A stretch of 64,000 nt of DNA from Lacustribacter sp964440375 (lineage in GTDB: Bacteria; Pseudomonadota; Gammaproteobacteria; Burkholderiales; Burkholderiaceae_A): positions 1 to 64,000 of the forward strand of contig CAYTRY010000003.1 of the NCBI GenBank assembly GCA_964440375.1. The letters are read 5' to 3'. Of the stretch, positions 24,712 to 33,175 are shown one piece after another. Under the pieces are notes generated by a model. It saw only the letters and a list, made by a program, of their open reading frames with translations. It did not search any database and had not been told where the DNA came from. The translations under genes and the position numbers were made by a program. Position 1 is the first letter of the stretch. Each line of letters starts with the position of its first letter.

Positions 24712-25682
24712 ATGATGCGCACCATGCGTGAGATCGTGATGTCGAATTGGTCTGAGTTTGTGCAGCGGGTCGATGAACTCGAGGGCTGGGCCTTTCGTGG
24801 TGAGTCCGAGGCGGCCTGGCCTTNNNNNNNNNNNNNNNNNNNNNNNNNNNNNNNNNNNNNNNNNNNNNNNNNNNNNNNNNNNNNNNNNNNNNNNNNNNNN
24901 NNNNNNNNNNNNNNNNNNNNNNNGTCGATGAACTCGAGGGCTGGGCCTTTCGTGGTGAGTCCGAGGCGGCCTGGCCTTTGCAGACCGCATTGGCCCGACG
25001 GCTCAGCGCGTACTGCCCGGATAAGACGCTCTGGCCGCTGCGGGAGACGCGTGCCCTGCGGGTCTTTCGGCGAAAAGGGCACATCTACTTAAATGACTCC
25101 TCGACACTGCGAGATGATCTGCGAACACTCGCCTTGATGCAGCATCATGGGGCGCCGACCCGTCTGCTGGATTTCACAAAGTCGGCCTTTGTGGCGGCAT
25201 TTTTCGCGCTCGAAAGCGCGCTTGGCGATTCCGCGGTGTATGCCTTGAATACGCCACTGCTCTGGGGATTGGCGCCCGCCTTTAATCCTGCGCTCACGCG
25301 GGATCGTATTGATCCGCGTGTGCCGGGGCATTTTGATAAGTATTTTGTGAACAATGAGTTTCCGGTGGTCTGGGTCGGCGAGCCCCTTGAGATGGATCGT
25401 CGCCTGATCGCACAGTCGGGCTTGTTCGTCATTCCTGGCCAGATCGATCGTCCGCTGTCTGAAGTGCTCGACAGTTATCAGACCGATGCTGAATTGCTGG
25501 TGAAGTATGTGCTGCCCCAGCCCATTCGAGATGAGGCGATGAAGTCCCTCTACCGGATGAACATCACGCAGGCCACATTGCTTCCGGATCTTGAAGGCTT
25601 AGCGCGGGCAAGCGCTTATGAGCTTGAGGTGGTCTGGGAAAGCCTGGTGGAGGATTTTCGTAAGCAGGCCCGCCCCCGGTAG
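24712..25682 (+). CDS. FRG-domain protein (split by an artificial N run)
   Basis: An FRG-domain protein: WAFRGESEAAWPLQTAL carries the F-R-G motif, LALMQHHGAPTRLLDFT is the conserved 'QHxGxPTRLLDwT' block, and FVAAFFAL follows. The frame is interrupted by 100 N at 24824-24923 with identical 55-base flanks. Removing the N run and one copy gives a continuous 271-residue protein. The FRG domain is of unknown biochemical function, often in accessory or phage-related settings. It faces the aspartate dehydrogenase gene and has no obvious partner. The start could also be 9 codons later. Confidence 0.8.
24769..24978. repeat. 55-base duplicated contig ends around second N run
   Basis: Bases 24769-24823 and 24924-24978 are identical over 55 bases and flank exactly 100 N. 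The protein frame continues without break if one copy and the N are dropped (…AAWP then LQTA…). This is the same construction as at 2302-2511, so a scaffolding artefact is much more likely than a real duplication. Confidence 0.88.
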
Positions 25683-25740
25683 CCGGCTTTTCACACCCAC
25701 CCGCCCACGGCAATGCCGCCTGCAGGTGGATGAAGCCTGA

Positions 25741-27969
25741 CTAGGCCGATGCGATCGCAGCGTTAAATGTTGGACTGGGCCGCATGATGGCAGCGATTTT
25801 TTGCGCATCGACCATGTAATAGCCGCCGATGTCCACGGCCTTGCCCTGCACTGCATTGAGCTCCGCCACAATCTTCTGTTCATTCTCGGTCAGGTGCTTA
25901 GCTAAGCCTGAAAAATGCTTGGCCAGTTCGGTGTCCTCTGACTGCGATGCAAGCTCCTGGGCCCAGTACATGGCCAGATAAAACTGGCTGCCCCGATTAT
26001 CGAGCTCACCGGTTTTGGGGGAGGGCGACTTGCGATGATCGAGCAGCTTTCCGGTCGCAGCATCCAGCGTTTTGGCCAACAGCTTGGCTTTTGAGTTGCC
26101 GGTTTTGATGCCAAGCTCCTCTAGGCTTACGGCAAGCGCCAAAAATTCGCCAAGGGAATCCCAGCGCAAATGATTTTCTTCGGTCAGCTGCTGTACATGC
26201 TTGGGGGCAGATCCGCCAGCGCCCGTTTCGTACATGCCGCCGCCCGCCATGAGTGGCACGATGGATAGCATCTTCGCGCTCGTGCCAAGCTCCATGATGG
26301 GAAACAGATCGGTGAGATAGTCCCGCAGAATATTGCCGGTGACCGAGATGGTGTCAAAGCCGCGCACCACGCGCTCTAGCGTGTAGCGCATCGCGCGGAC
26401 CTGAGACATGATTTGAATATCAAGGCCCTCGGTGTCGTGATCGTTGAGATAGGTTTTTACCTTCTTGATCAGTTCATTTTCATGCGGCCGATAGGGATCC
26501 AGCCAGAAGACGGCGGGCATGCCGGAGTTACGGCAGCGGGTCACTGCAAGCTTGACCCAATCGCGAATCGGCGCATCTTTGACCTGACACATGCGCCAAA
26601 TGTCGCCCTCCTCGACATGCTGCGACAGCAGCACTTCACCGGTTTCGCAGTCGGTGATATTGGCAGTGCCGTCCTCAGCGATCTCAAAGGTCTTGTCGTG
26701 CGATCCGTATTCTTCAGCCTGCTGGGCCATGAGCCCTACGTTGGGCACCGTGCCCATGGTTTTTGGATCGAAGGCCCCATGCCATTTGCAGAAGTTGATC
26801 ATCTCTTGATAGATCCGGGCAAACGTGCTCTCCGGCATGACGGCCTTCACTTCCTTGAGTCGCCCATCGGCACCATACATCTTGCCGCCGTTACGGATCA
26901 TGGCGGGCATGGAGGCATCCACAATCACGTCGTTCGGAGAGTGAAAGTTCGTGATGCCTTTTGCAGAGTCCACCATCGCCAGCTCGGGCCGATGTTCGTG
27001 GCAGGCATGAAGATCGCGCATGATTTCCTCGCGCTCACGCTCAGGCAGGGTCGCGATTTTGTTGTAGAGATCGACCATGCCGTTATTGACATTCACGCCG
27101 AGTTCTTTCAAGACTTTGGCATGTTTTTCAAAGGCCTCTTTGTAAAAAATCTTGACACAGTGGCCAAAGACAATCGGATGCGAGACCTTCATCATGGTGG
27201 CCTTCACATGCAGCGAGAACATCACGCCGGATTTGCGGGCGTCCTCGATTTCGCGCTCATAAAATTCGCAGAGGGCCTTGCGACTCATAAACATTGAGTC
27301 AATGATCTCGCCAGCCTGAAGCGCGACCTTTGGCTTGAGCACCATGGTCTTGCCGCTTTTGGTGATCAATTCCATCTTGACGGTGCGAGCACGATCCAGC
27401 GTCATGGATTTTTCGCCGTGATAGAAATCCCCATGGTGCATATGCGAGACATGGGTCCGCGAGGCCTGCATCCATTCGGCCATGGCGTGGGGATTCTTGC
27501 GTGCGTACTCCTTGACGGCACGCGGAGCGCGGCGGTCAGAGTTTCCTTCGCGCAGCACTGGGTTGACCGAGGAGCCAATGCACTTGGCGTAGCGCTCCCG
27601 GATGGCTTTTTCCTCATCTGTTTTCGGATCGCTGGGGTAATCCGGAATTTTGTAGCCCTTGGACTGCAGCTCTTTGATCGCAGCGGTGAGCTGCGCGACG
27701 GTGGCGCTGATGTTGGGCAGCTTGATGATATTGGCATCGGGCTGCAATGTTTTTTTGCCAAGCTCCGACAGCGTGTCGGGCATGCGCTGCGCCTGCGAGA
27801 GGTGCTCCGGGAAGCTGCCCAGGATGCGGGCGGCCAGCGAGATGTCGGCGGCCTCGATCTGGACCTTGGCAGGCTTGGTGAACGCCCGAATCACCGGCAA
27901 AAAGGCGTGCGTGGCCAGCATCGGCGCCTCATCGGTGAGGGTGTAAATAATGGTGGGATCTTGGCTCAT
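25741..27969 (-). CDS. icd: NADP-dependent isocitrate dehydrogenase, monomeric type
   Basis: 742 residues, the length of the monomeric (IDH-II) enzyme that converts isocitrate to 2-oxoglutarate with NADP in the TCA cycle. Typical blocks: IIYTLTDEAPMLATHAFLPV at the N-terminus, REGNSDRRAPRAVKEYARKN (substrate loop), DASMPAMIRNGGKMYGADGR, MSQVRAMRYTLERVVRGFDT and PIMELGTSAKMLSIVPLMAGG. No homology to the dimeric Icd is expected or seen. Transcribed alone; upstream lies a G11 tract and a divergently transcribed MarR-like gene. Confidence 0.96.
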   Translation of the reverse strand: MSQDPTIIYTLTDEAPMLATHAFLPVIRAFTKPAKVQIEAADISLAARILGSFPEHLSQAQRMPDTLSELGKKTLQPDANIIKLPNISATVAQLTAAIKELQSKGYKIPDYPSDPKTDEEKAIRERYAKCIGSSVNPVLREGNSDRRAPRAVKEYARKNPHAMAEWMQASRTHVSHMHHGDFYHGEKSMTLDRARTVKMELITKSGKTMVLKPKVALQAGEIIDSMFMSRKALCEFYEREIEDARKSGVMFSLHVKATMMKVSHPIVFGHCVKIFYKEAFEKHAKVLKELGVNVNNGMVDLYNKIATLPEREREEIMRDLHACHEHRPELAMVDSAKGITNFHSPNDVIVDASMPAMIRNGGKMYGADGRLKEVKAVMPESTFARIYQEMINFCKWHGAFDPKTMGTVPNVGLMAQQAEEYGSHDKTFEIAEDGTANITDCETGEVLLSQHVEEGDIWRMCQVKDAPIRDWVKLAVTRCRNSGMPAVFWLDPYRPHENELIKKVKTYLNDHDTEGLDIQIMSQVRAMRYTLERVVRGFDTISVTGNILRDYLTDLFPIMELGTSAKMLSIVPLMAGGGMYETGAGGSAPKHVQQLTEENHLRWDSLGEFLALAVSLEELGIKTGNSKAKLLAKTLDAATGKLLDHRKSPSPKTGELDNRGSQFYLAMYWAQELASQSEDTELAKHFSGLAKHLTENEQKIVAELNAVQGKAVDIGGYYMVDAQKIAAIMRPSPTFNAAIASA

Positions 27970-28109
27970 TCGGTTTTCTCCTCTAGCGGCCGGATGGTGA
28001 TCTTTTTGTAGTGCAGCGATTATCGCCCGAGGCGGCAGGCCAGTCCTTTTCCTCGCGCGGCGGGGCCCCGGAGGCCTTTAACCCAGCTAGCGTTATGGTC
28101 TTTTGCATT

Positions 28110-28120
28110 GGGGGGGGGGG
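28110..28120. repeat. Run of eleven G between icd and MarR-like gene
   Basis: A homopolymer of 11 G in the divergent promoter region between icd (minus, start 27969) and the small winged-helix gene (plus, start 28178). Such tracts change length by slippage and could vary promoter spacing; they are also a weak point for read accuracy. Just downstream is TATCA-GT-TGATA (28132-28143), a possible operator. Confidence 0.6.
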
Positions 28121-28177
28121 CGAAATTTTGATATCAGTTGATAAACTTTGGGCTGCCCGAATCCCACAATAAAAACA

Positions 28178-28531
28178 ATGAAAACCAACGCCTGGCTCGA
28201 GGTACGGCAGTTTATTCAAGAGGCCATTCATAATTCCGAATTCGCCCAGCTCGACGACATCTCGCTTCGACTCTTGGATTGGGTTGTCGTTCAAAATAGC
28301 CGCAGCGCAGCCCCCCTGTATATGCAAAGCCTCGTGCTTCGCGCCAATGTCGCCTCTCCCGCCACCATCTATAAATCGGTCTCGAAACTGATGGATCAAC
28401 ACATGATTGAGGTCACCGTCGATCCCGAAGACACCCGACGAAGAATCGTTCGGCCTTCGCCCACGACACTTAAGCTGATGGATCGTCTGGGCAGTCGCAC
28501 GGACGCCTGGATCAAATCGCTTCAGCACTGA
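28178..28531 (+). CDS. Small MarR-like winged-helix regulator
   Basis: 117 residues. LYMQSLVLRANVASPATIYK, SVSKLMDQHMIEVTVDPEDT and RRRIVRPSPTTLKLMDRL follow the MarR pattern of recognition helix, wing with D-P-E-D-T-R-R, and C-terminal helix; the first 45 residues replace the usual N-terminal dimer helix. The start chosen is the ATG at MKTNAWLEV; an upstream in-frame codon is less likely. Target unknown; autoregulation through TATCAGTTGATA at 28132-28143 is a guess. It is followed by sixA after 19 bases. Confidence 0.75.
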   Translation: MKTNAWLEVRQFIQEAIHNSEFAQLDDISLRLLDWVVVQNSRSAAPLYMQSLVLRANVASPATIYKSVSKLMDQHMIEVTVDPEDTRRRIVRPSPTTLKLMDRLGSRTDAWIKSLQH

Positions 28532-28550
28532 TCAATCGGGCCCTGGTCCG

Positions 28551-29033
28551 ATGAAGGTCCTATCGTTGCTGCGCCATGCGACAGCGGTGAGGGATCCTCG
28601 GTTTGTGGATTTTGATCGGCCGCTTGAGCCTTCAGGCGAGCGTGACGCATTGCGTCTGGGCATGCGGCTTCGAGATGCTCAGACCGGTTTTGATCGAATC
28701 ATCTGCAGCCCAGCTGCTCGGACCAGCCGAACGGCGAATCTGCTGCTTCAAGCCATGGGCCTTCAGCAGCCGGTGATCGAATTGGAGAAGGCGCTGTATA
28801 CCTCCAGCGTGGATCGGCTGCTGCGCATCATCGCCCGAGTCGACGACGCTGTGGAGCGGCTGCTGATCGTTGGCCATAACCCGGAGCTCTCGGAGCTCGC
28901 AATCTTTTTATCGGCAGATGCCGAAGAGCTCTCGCCCTGCACGCTGGTGAACTTGCGCTGGGAGTCCACAGGATGGCTGGGCCTTGAGCTCACCCGGCCA
29001 ACAGCGGTCTCGATCCTTCGGCCGCCTTATTAA
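28551..29033 (+). CDS. sixA: Phosphohistidine phosphatase SixA
   Basis: 160-residue histidine phosphatase (phosphoglycerate-mutase-like) that dephosphorylates histidine on phosphotransfer proteins. The short RHG-type motif reads LLRHATAVRDPRFVDFDRPL, the arginine region is RIICSPAARTSRTANLL, and the second histidine is in LLIVGHNPELSEL. The length and the 'F DRPL' segment are those of SixA. Its last bases overlap the stop of the convergent LON-domain gene (TTAA shared). Confidence 0.92.
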   Translation: MKVLSLLRHATAVRDPRFVDFDRPLEPSGERDALRLGMRLRDAQTGFDRIICSPAARTSRTANLLLQAMGLQQPVIELEKALYTSSVDRLLRIIARVDDAVERLLIVGHNPELSELAIFLSADAEELSPCTLVNLRWESTGWLGLELTRPTAVSILRPPY

Positions 29034-29641
29034 GTCGGCGCAGCCGACAGCCAGCCCGCGATCTGTCGTAGCCGCTTTAATTCATCGTCTTGGGCTAAAA
29101 GCATTGCCTTTTCAGCAGCGGGCAGCGGCAGCAGCTCTGCCCATCGGTCAGCGACCCAGCCACATTCATCCAGGCGATAGGGCGGACGCATCGGAATGTC
29201 GGCCTCTTGGCCCTGCTGTTGTGCGGCGGCAATCAATCCCCCGAGTTGATCGGCAAGCGGCTGAAGATCAGCCGGAATCGGCAGGCGGGACGGCGCCGGG
29301 CAGGGGATGATTTCCCCACTCCAGAGTCCATAGGCGCCGCGTGCATGCTCGCCTAAACGAAAGCGTGCTGTGCCCACACAGGCCACCGACAGCACGGCGG
29401 GCTGCAGGGCCTGCACGCTGAGTAATTGCACCCGGCAGCCGATGTCATACAGACGCTCCTGCGCACCTGCTTTTTGGACTTCGTGCCCGTCGGCCAGCGG
29501 CACAACGCCGAAAGCAATGCCCTCCTGCTGGCAGCGTCGTATCAAATGCAGGTAGCGAACTTCGAAGATGGTGAGCCGCAATAGGCCCTCAGGAAAGACG
29601 GGCTGGGACAGCGGAAAAAGTGGCAGTGTTTCAGTCGCCAT
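29030..29641 (-). CDS. LON substrate-binding-domain protein
   Basis: 203 residues comprising only the N-terminal (LAN/PUA-like) domain of Lon: TLPLFPLSQPVFPEGLLRLTIFE, VRYLHLIRRCQQEGIAFGVV, IGCRVQLLSVQALQPAVLSV and a helical end. No AAA or protease part is present. Such stand-alone proteins are common in proteobacteria and of unknown role. Convergent with sixA and divergent from greB (33-base spacer). Confidence 0.9.
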   Translation of the reverse strand: MATETLPLFPLSQPVFPEGLLRLTIFEVRYLHLIRRCQQEGIAFGVVPLADGHEVQKAGAQERLYDIGCRVQLLSVQALQPAVLSVACVGTARFRLGEHARGAYGLWSGEIIPCPAPSRLPIPADLQPLADQLGGLIAAAQQQGQEADIPMRPPYRLDECGWVADRWAELLPLPAAEKAMLLAQDDELKRLRQIAGWLSAAPT

Positions 29642-29674
29642 GCGGCGGGGTTTCCTTTGATACAGTCAGATTCT

Positions 29675-30256
29675 ATGAGTAAAGCCTTCACGAAAGAGCG
29701 TGATGATGATCCGCAAGAGGAGCCCGATGCCCAGGGCGCTGCGCTGCCCTCGGGCACACCGAATTACCTGACGCCAGCCGGCTATGCGGCGCTCACAGCA
29801 GAGCTTCATCAGCTGCTGAAAGTGGAGCGCCCGAAAACAGTCGAGATCGTGTCGTGGGCGGCCTCCAACGGGGATCGCTCAGAAAATGGAGATTACATCT
29901 ACGGCAAGCGCCGCCTGCGTGAGATCGATCGCCGTCTGCGATTTCTCTCCAAGCGGCTCGCGGTGGCCCAGGTCGTTGATCCGGCTGCACAAGCCGGCAA
30001 TGATCAGATTTTCTTTGGCGCACAAGTCACCATTGAAGATGAACAAGGCGATCAGCAGACGTATCGAATTGTGGGGGTCGACGAGACCCATCTGGCTGCC
30101 CAGAGCATCAGCTGGGTCTCCCCCATGGCCCGGGCGCTGATCAAGGCCCGCGAGGGAGACACCGTGACCGTGCAGAGCCCCTCTGGCCCAAGAGAAATTA
30201 CTGTGGTGCGCGTTGCCTATGGCGATGCTGCCGAAACGCAATTTAATTCTCATTGA
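29675..30256 (+). CDS. greB: Transcription elongation factor GreB
   Basis: 193 residues. A Gre factor that enters the RNA polymerase secondary channel and stimulates transcript cleavage. NYLTPAGYAALTAELHQLLK and SWAASNGDRSENGDYIYGKR form the coiled coil with the acidic tip (D-R-S-E-N-G-D-Y), RRLREIDRRLRFLSKRL follows, and VSWVSPMARALI-type sequence plus EGDTVTVQSP make the FKBP-like C-terminal domain. The Y-I-Y-G-K-R form and basic patch indicate GreB rather than GreA. There is an extra acidic N-terminus (DDDPQEEPDAQ). The next gene starts 14 bases on. Confidence 0.93.
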   Translation: MSKAFTKERDDDPQEEPDAQGAALPSGTPNYLTPAGYAALTAELHQLLKVERPKTVEIVSWAASNGDRSENGDYIYGKRRLREIDRRLRFLSKRLAVAQVVDPAAQAGNDQIFFGAQVTIEDEQGDQQTYRIVGVDETHLAAQSISWVSPMARALIKAREGDTVTVQSPSGPREITVVRVAYGDAAETQFNSH

Positions 30257-30270
30257 TGAGAGGGCCGCTC

Positions 30271-30753
30271 ATGACCCAGCACATCGAACCCGGACCGCTT
30301 GCCGATGCAGTCCTTCGCCTTGAACTGAATACCACTCGTGGCAGCGCCCGGCTGCGTGATTTTCTGGGCCATCAATGGGTGATCTTTTTTTACCCCAAAG
30401 ACGACACCCCCGGCTGCACGGTGGAGGCCAAGGATTTCTCGGTCCAGCATCGGAATTTTCTTGCGGCCGATACGCAGGTCATTGGCGTTTCCCGAGACAG
30501 CCTGGCCTCGCATGAGAAATTTATTGCCAAGCATGGCCTATCGATCACCCTGGTCTCCGATCATCAGGAATCAGTCTGCCAGGCATTTGGTGTTTTAAAA
30601 GAAAAAAATCTTTATGGCAGAAAATTTATCGGCATCGAGCGCTCCACTTTTCTGATCGATGCAAAGGGCGCCGTGCGCCGCGTCTGGCGCAATGTGAAGG
30701 TGCCGGGCCATGTGCAAGAGGTGCTCGCTGCTGCGCGCCAGAAAGCGCCCTAG
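30271..30753 (+). CDS. bcp: Peroxiredoxin Bcp/PrxQ
   Basis: 160 residues. Thioredoxin-fold peroxidase with the Bcp/PrxQ motif FFYPKDDTPGCTVEAKDFS; the peroxidatic cysteine is the one in PGCT. The usual resolving cysteine five residues later is missing (E-A-K-D-F-S), so it would be a one-Cys variant or use another cysteine (SVCQAFGV). VIGVSRDSLASHEKFIAKHG and VLKEKNLYGRKFIGIERSTF are family blocks. The start ATG has GAGAGGG upstream; in-frame codons nearer greB are less well placed. Confidence 0.92.
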   Translation: MTQHIEPGPLADAVLRLELNTTRGSARLRDFLGHQWVIFFYPKDDTPGCTVEAKDFSVQHRNFLAADTQVIGVSRDSLASHEKFIAKHGLSITLVSDHQESVCQAFGVLKEKNLYGRKFIGIERSTFLIDAKGAVRRVWRNVKVPGHVQEVLAAARQKAP

Positions 30754-30763
30754 GCCGCTATCG

Positions 30764-31879
30764 ATGCATCATGCAGCCCAGATCGGCGATGCGCTCGCCA
30801 CCATCGACACCCCGGCCCTGATCCTGGATCGGTCTGCGTTTGAGCGAAATGTTGCCGCCCTCATGGCGTCGGTCAGCGGCCTGCCGATTGCGGTCCGTCC
30901 GCATGCCAAAAGCCACAAGTGTCCAGAAATTGCCCGCCGCCAGATCGCGGCAGGCGCTGTGGGTATCTGCTGTCAGAAGGCCTCTGAGGCACAGGCCTTT
31001 GTCGAGGCCGGTATTCAAAACATCTTGATTTCCAATGAGGTTGTTGGCGAAAGGAAAATCGCCCGTCTAATGGCGATGGCCCAGCATGCAGATCTCGCGG
31101 TCTGTGTGGACCACATTGAGAATGCCCAGGCGCTGAATGCAGCAGCGATTGCTGCCGGCATTCGGCTGGGGGTGTTGATCGAACTGGAGGTGGGCGCCCA
31201 GCGCTGCGGCATCGCGCCAGGTGGGCCCGCCCTGGCGCTTGCACAAGCGATCGGCCAGATGCCGGGCTTGAGATTGTTGGGCCTTCAGTCGTATCACGGC
31301 CCGGCCCAGCATCTGCGCACACTTTCAGAGCGGCGTCGCGCCATTGATCAGGCCATCTCGCTGACCCGCGACACTCGCGATTTGTTGGCCAGGCATGGCA
31401 TCGTCTGCAGCCGCATTACGGGCGCAGGTACTGGCAGCTTCATGCTCGAGGCGTGCAGCACGGTCTACACCGAGATCCAGCCCGGCTCTTATATTTTTAT
31501 GGATGCGGATTACAGCCGCAATGATTGGCACGACAGCGGCATGCCGATCTTTGAGCAGAGTCTATTTATCCTGACTTCGGTCATGAGTCTGCGGGATCCT
31601 GATCATGCGGTAGTGGATGCGGGCCTGAAAGCCTCCAGCGTGGATTCTGGCCTGCCACTGATTGCAGATCTCGCGGATGTGCGCTTTCATAAAGCCTCGG
31701 ATGAGCATGGCGTTTTACAGCGCGGACCAAAAGCCGAAAAAATGCGGCTGGGCCAGAAGATGCGCTTGATCCCTGGCCATTGCGATCCCACCGTGAATTT
31801 GTACGATGAATTGATCGTGGTGCACGAGGGCCACGTCGAGGCCATCTGGCCGATTCTTGCGCGCGGGGCATTGCGCTGA
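30764..31879 (+). CDS. D-threonine aldolase / D-hydroxyaspartate aldolase-type PLP enzyme
   Basis: 371 residues of the DSD1 / alanine-racemase-N fold-type III PLP family, metal-activated enzymes that act on D-beta-hydroxy amino acids (D-threonine aldolase, D-serine dehydratase). The PLP lysine lies in VRPHAKSHKCPEIARRQ, AVDAGLKASSVDSGLP and the C-terminal metal site PGHCDPTVNLYDE are present, and GAGTGSFMLEACSTVYTEIQ binds phosphate. Specific substrate unresolved. Co-directional with bcp (10 bases) and overlapping the next small gene by one base. Confidence 0.85.
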   Translation: MHHAAQIGDALATIDTPALILDRSAFERNVAALMASVSGLPIAVRPHAKSHKCPEIARRQIAAGAVGICCQKASEAQAFVEAGIQNILISNEVVGERKIARLMAMAQHADLAVCVDHIENAQALNAAAIAAGIRLGVLIELEVGAQRCGIAPGGPALALAQAIGQMPGLRLLGLQSYHGPAQHLRTLSERRRAIDQAISLTRDTRDLLARHGIVCSRITGAGTGSFMLEACSTVYTEIQPGSYIFMDADYSRNDWHDSGMPIFEQSLFILTSVMSLRDPDHAVVDAGLKASSVDSGLPLIADLADVRFHKASDEHGVLQRGPKAEKMRLGQKMRLIPGHCDPTVNLYDELIVVHEGHVEAIWPILARGALR

Positions 31880-32136
31880 TGGGCGGCCTGGTGCTCTTGG
31901 TCGACGCAGTCATGCTGCTGACCGCGCTTGAACTCTTGGGCCTGGCCTGGTGGTATCGCCGTTTTGGCCGGGGGGTCCCGCCGCAAGAGATTCGGCTCAA
32001 TCTCTGTTCGGGCCTAGCGCTCATGGGAGCGCTGCGCGCAGCGCTTTCGGGGGCCAGCAGTCTGATGATCATGCTGCTGCTCTTGGTGGCCGGATTTTTT
32101 CATGCCCTAGACATTCGAAGTCGATGGCGGCGGTAA
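31879..32136 (+). CDS. Small hypothetical membrane protein
   Basis: 85 residues with three hydrophobic stretches (about 3-25, 40-58, 62-78) separated by a basic loop (YRRFGRGVPPQEIRLN), ending RSRWRR. By the positive-inside rule the loop and tail would be cytoplasmic. No family recognised. Its ATG overlaps the stop of the preceding PLP-enzyme gene (coupled translation), and bchI begins only 10 bases downstream, so bchI may be carried on the same transcript. Confidence 0.6.
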   Translation: MGGLVLLVDAVMLLTALELLGLAWWYRRFGRGVPPQEIRLNLCSGLALMGALRAALSGASSLMIMLLLLVAGFFHALDIRSRWRR

Positions 32137-32146
32137 ACTAGCCGCC

Positions 32147-33175
32147 ATGGCAGTTGCATTTCCATTTTCCGCAATCGTTGGCCAGGAAGAAATGAAGCTG
32201 GCGATGCTGGTGACCACCATTGATCCGACGATTGGCGGTGTGTTGGTCTTTGGTGACCGGGGCACAGGAAAGTCCACCGCAGTGCGGGCCTTGGCCGCGA
32301 TTCTTCCGAAAATGAAGGCGGTCGTGGGCTGTCCGTATGCCTGCGACCCCGAGTCTCGTCAGGCCCATTGCGAGTTTTGCGCCGAACGAAAGGCCAGCAC
32401 CGCGCGCATGAAGATCCATCAGCTGCCGGTGCCAGTGGTCGATCTGCCACTCGGTGTTACCGAAGACCGTGTGGTGGGTGCGCTCAATCTCGAGCGTGCA
32501 CTTGCCGATGGGGTGAAGGTATTTGAGCCCGGACTTCTGGCGCGCGCCAATCGCGGCTTTCTCTACATCGACGAAGTGAATCTGCTGGAAGATCACATTG
32601 TCGATCTGCTGATTGATGTTGCCGCCAGCGGCGAGAACGTGGTCGAACGCGAGGGCTTGAGCGTTCAGCATCCTGCACGTTTTGTGTTGGTCGGCAGTGG
32701 CAACCCTGAAGAAGGCGAGCTTCGTCCTCAGCTGTTGGATCGGTTTGGACTCTCGGTGGATGTCCGAACGCCCGATGATCTCGCCGATCGCATTGAGGTT
32801 GTCAAACGTCGTGATGCATTTGAGCGGGATCCGCAGGCTTTTACAGAGCTCTGGAAAAAAGAAGACAGCAAAATTCGCCGCAAGATCAGCCATGGCCGCG
32901 AACAGCTCGCATCGGTAAAAGTCGCCGATGAGATTCTGCGGCAAGCATCTTCACTGTGTATGAAGCTGGGTACGGATGGTCTGCGCGGGGAGCTCACGCT
33001 GATGCGCGCAGCGCGGGCCTTGGCCGCATTGGAATCCGCCAAGACCGTCTCGTCAGGCCATCTGCGTCGGGTCGCGCCAATGGCACTGCGTCATCGGCTG
33101 CGCCGAAATCCTCTTGATGACACGGCATCCGGTGTGAGAGTACAGCGGGCCGTTGATGAACTCTTTAACGCCTAA
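32147..33175 (+). CDS. bchI: Magnesium chelatase AAA subunit BchI
   Basis: 342 residues. ATPase subunit of magnesium chelatase, which inserts Mg into protoporphyrin IX as the first committed step of bacteriochlorophyll synthesis. FPFSAIVGQEEMKLAMLV, Walker A GDRGTGKSTAVRAL, the BchI-specific insert with cysteines (YACDPESRQAHCEFC), Walker B GFLYIDEVNLLEDHIVDLL, sensor 1 VLVGSGNPEEGELRPQLLDR and the C-terminal MRAARALAALE are clear. First bch gene of the cluster; it overlaps bchD by 20 bases. Confidence 0.97.
   Translation: MAVAFPFSAIVGQEEMKLAMLVTTIDPTIGGVLVFGDRGTGKSTAVRALAAILPKMKAVVGCPYACDPESRQAHCEFCAERKASTARMKIHQLPVPVVDLPLGVTEDRVVGALNLERALADGVKVFEPGLLARANRGFLYIDEVNLLEDHIVDLLIDVAASGENVVEREGLSVQHPARFVLVGSGNPEEGELRPQLLDRFGLSVDVRTPDDLADRIEVVKRRDAFERDPQAFTELWKKEDSKIRRKISHGREQLASVKVADEILRQASSLCMKLGTDGLRGELTLMRAARALAALESAKTVSSGHLRRVAPMALRHRLRRNPLDDTASGVRVQRAVDELFNA

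Noticed and set aside
26413..27297. Long open frame (294 codons) on the plus strand inside icd
   Set aside because: It is antisense to a clear, full-length isocitrate dehydrogenase; its sequence is rich in His/Arg/Gly with no family features. A shadow of codon bias.
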